From assembly GCA_031281685.1 (NCBI GenBank), contig JAITFA010000179.1, positions 1 through 7,725 on the forward strand: a DNA stretch of 7,725 nt, given 5' to 3'. This document shows, in pieces, positions 7,156 through 7,725 of this stretch. A model generated the notes under the pieces. The model was not told where the DNA came from. It searched no databases and was given only the letters and a program-made list of their open reading frames with translations. The DNA is from Treponema sp. GTDB lineage: Bacteria; Spirochaetota; Spirochaetia; Treponematales; Breznakiellaceae. Position 1 is the first letter of the stretch. Each line of letters starts with the position of its first letter. The translations under genes were made by a program, and so were the position numbers.

Positions 7156-7407
7156 CTAGCTAACAGGACTTCCGAACTAGCTAAACAAGGTTCGGAACAG
7201 AACAATCTGACTTCAGAACAGAACGAGTTCTACTCCAAGCAGAACAATCGGGGTTCGGAGCAGAACGAGTTCTATTCCAAACCTCGGTTAGCTGGTTCTG
7301 AACTTCGATTGGCAGGTTTCGAACTCCGATTAGCTAGTTCCGAACTCCGGTTAGCTGGTTCCGAACCTCGGTTAGCAGGTTCCGAACTTCGATTAGCTGG
7401 TTCTTAA
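7156..7407. repeat. 21-bp tandem repeat array, twelve units
   Basis: Twelve contiguous units begin every 21 bp from 7156 with no gap. Nearly all end in a TNC-NGAA pattern (TCCGAA, TCGGAA, TCAGAA, TCTGAA). Three subtypes occur in blocks: units 1-2 begin CTAGCTAA; units 3-6 begin CAGAAC and alternate CAGAACAA with CAGAACGAGTTCTA, giving a 42-bp higher-order repeat; units 7-12 follow CTYCGRTTAGCTGGT. The junctions are clean, which suggests block amplification of diverged units. Confidence 0.9.
7163..7351. repeat. Imperfect 57-bp inverted repeat within the array
   Basis: 7163-7219 pairs with 7295-7351 on a single ungapped diagonal. By direct base-by-base comparison 42 of 57 positions are complementary, and three more would be G-U pairs in RNA. 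The best core is GAACTAGCTAAAC (7174-7186) against GATTAGCTAGTTC (7328-7340). The 75-nt loop contains two copies of the small dyad AGAAC-GA-GTTCT (7220-7231 and 7262-7273). Confidence 0.7.
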
Positions 7408-7464
7408 GTCCGGTGATGTAGGGAAAGATCGGCGCTTATATAAAAAAATCGAAGTTCGGCCTAC

Positions 7465-7493
7465 TTGACAAAGATTGGGTTTCTATATATAGA
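7465..7493 (+). promoter_or_regulatory. Sigma-70 promoter for the membrane-protein gene
   Basis: A perfect TTGACA (7465-7470) is followed after 17 bp by TATAGA (7488-7493). Transcription would start near 7500, leaving a leader of about 83 nt before the ATG at 7583. This is the best promoter in the window. Confidence 0.8.
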
Positions 7494-7496
7494 AAC
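7479..7496. promoter_or_regulatory. Perfect 18-bp palindrome over the -10: likely operator
   Basis: GTTTCTATATATAGAAAC is fully self-complementary and covers the whole -10 box. This is the expected position for a dimeric repressor that blocks RNA polymerase. The cognate regulator cannot be named from the sequence; I do not recognise it as a known box. Confidence 0.65.
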
Positions 7497-7500
7497 ATAT

Positions 7501-7518
7501 ACATATTGGCGAATATGT
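7501..7518 (+). promoter_or_regulatory. Hairpin at the predicted transcript start
   Basis: ACATATT (7501-7507) and AATATGT (7512-7518) form a 7-bp stem with loop GGCG. It sits just after the predicted transcription start, so it could be a second operator half-pair in DNA or a 5' stabilising hairpin in the mRNA. The AT-rich stem would be weak. Confidence 0.4.
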
Positions 7519-7570
7519 CTTTGGACGGAAGTCGCTGTTTGCCGGCGCTTTGCGGCGTCGAGTCGTGTCA

Positions 7571-7577
7571 AAAGGAG
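7571..7577 (+). promoter_or_regulatory. Ribosome binding site
   Basis: AAAGGAG lies 5 bp before the ATG at 7583. It fixes this start over overlapping frames that lack a comparable site. Confidence 0.8.
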
Positions 7578-7582
7578 TTCTT

Positions 7583-7725
7583 ATGGAACAGCTTATGGGA
7601 AAGAGCGCCGTTAAACGGGAAGTTGCGGCGCGGGAAAGGAAGGGATTGGGGATTCGTGAGGTATTGCTCATCGGTATTCTGCTGGCGGCTGGGGCTGTAC
7701 TCAAATTCTTCGTGGGTTCAGTGAT
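7583..7725 (+). CDS. Probable integral membrane protein, partial (3' end cut)
   Basis: Only the first 47 codons are visible before the window ends. The frame is supported by AAAGGAG 5 bp upstream and a strong promoter about 90 bp upstream. A basic, charged N-terminus (residues 1-25, with KREVAARERKGLGIRE) precedes a hydrophobic segment, VLLIGILLAAGAVLKFFVGSV (about 27-47). By the positive-inside rule this suggests a cytoplasmic N-terminus and a first transmembrane helix rather than a cleaved signal. The tone resembles small polytopic transporter subunits, such as substrate-binding S components of ECF transporters, but 47 residues are too few to assign a family. A palindromic operator over the promoter hints at nutrient- or metal-responsive control; that is inference. 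Confidence 0.7.
   Translation, partial: MEQLMGKSAVKREVAARERKGLGIREVLLIGILLAAGAVLKFFVGSV

Larger units (their letters stand above)
7132..7407 (+). other. Open frame without a start codon across the 21-bp array
   Basis: After a TAA at 7129-7131 one frame stays open for 91 codons and ends at TAA 7405-7407, inside the last repeat unit. It contains no ATG, GTG or TTG with a ribosome binding site upstream of the repeats. It reads twelve heptads, from QNNLTSE and QNEFYSK types to LRLAGSE and PRLAGSE types, most ending Ser-Glu. Differences between the last six units fall mainly at third codon positions. It may be the tail of a decayed gene, a frame entered by frameshifting, or a chance product of a 21-bp period. 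Confidence 0.35.
6939..7582. other. Gene-free region: terminator, 21-bp array, promoter
   Basis: No convincing protein gene lies here. A 69-codon frame at 6950-7159 has no ribosome binding site, runs straight through the terminator hairpin and has no recognisable domain. 7026-7155 shows nothing firm; ACGCGA (7043-7048) and TCGCGT followed by T's (7085-7094) could pair, but the loop is 36 nt. The rest holds the repeat array and the regulatory sites described separately. Confidence 0.7.

Noticed and set aside
6950..7159. 69-codon forward frame after the beta-helix gene
   Set aside because: It reads through the terminator hairpin, has no ribosome binding site and matches no family I recognise.
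7156..7407. CRISPR array
   Set aside because: Units are contiguous 21-mers with no repeat/spacer alternation and no cas genes nearby.
7519..7570. Riboswitch in the leader of the last gene
   Set aside because: No known aptamer core is visible; only short GCCG/CGGC pairing is possible and the leader is short.

Overview
The window looks like chromosomal DNA of a host-associated spirochaete, most likely a Treponema of the termite-gut type (GC near 50%). This is inferred from several things seen together: a DUF2804 protein, a large soluble protein opening with a GELDRVRNKLG...EAKRMAEVLGG motif of treponemal type, a secreted BspA-like leucine-rich-repeat protein, and many short tandem repeats between genes. 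The species cannot be fixed from the sequence alone.

Layout. 1-418 is gene-free repeat DNA: six copies of TCTGGCAC on a mostly 19-bp period (11-113), then five 21-bp units (194-298). 419-1885 encodes a two-part protein: an N-terminal DUF721/DciA-like domain joined by a proline-rich linker to a PflX-like radical SAM domain. 1944-2990 encodes a DUF2804 protein whose extended -10 promoter lies so close to the ATG that the mRNA is probably leaderless. 2993-5047 follows after 2 bp and encodes a 684-aa helical protein of unknown function. 5109-6938 encodes an exported 609-aa protein combining a BspA-like LRR domain with a right-handed beta-helix. It has a strong ribosome binding site and is followed by a clear intrinsic terminator at 7000-7025.

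6939-7582 is again gene-free. It holds the terminator, a 252-bp array of exactly twelve 21-bp units (7156-7407), and a well-formed promoter (TTGACA-17-TATAGA) whose -10 lies inside a perfect 18-bp palindrome. That promoter serves a gene starting at 7583 that is cut by the window end; its visible 47 residues look like the start of a polytopic membrane protein.

How the parts fit. All genes are on the + strand. The DUF2804 gene and the 684-aa gene form a tight transcription unit. The LRR/beta-helix gene probably has its own translation signal and ends its unit at the terminator. The last gene is a separate, probably repressor-controlled unit. No shared pathway is evident. The points most worth following are the DciA-radical SAM fusion, the second 21-bp array (its variation sits mostly at third codon positions of an open frame with no start codon, and its two halves form a 57-bp imperfect inverted repeat), and the palindromic operator at 7479-7496.
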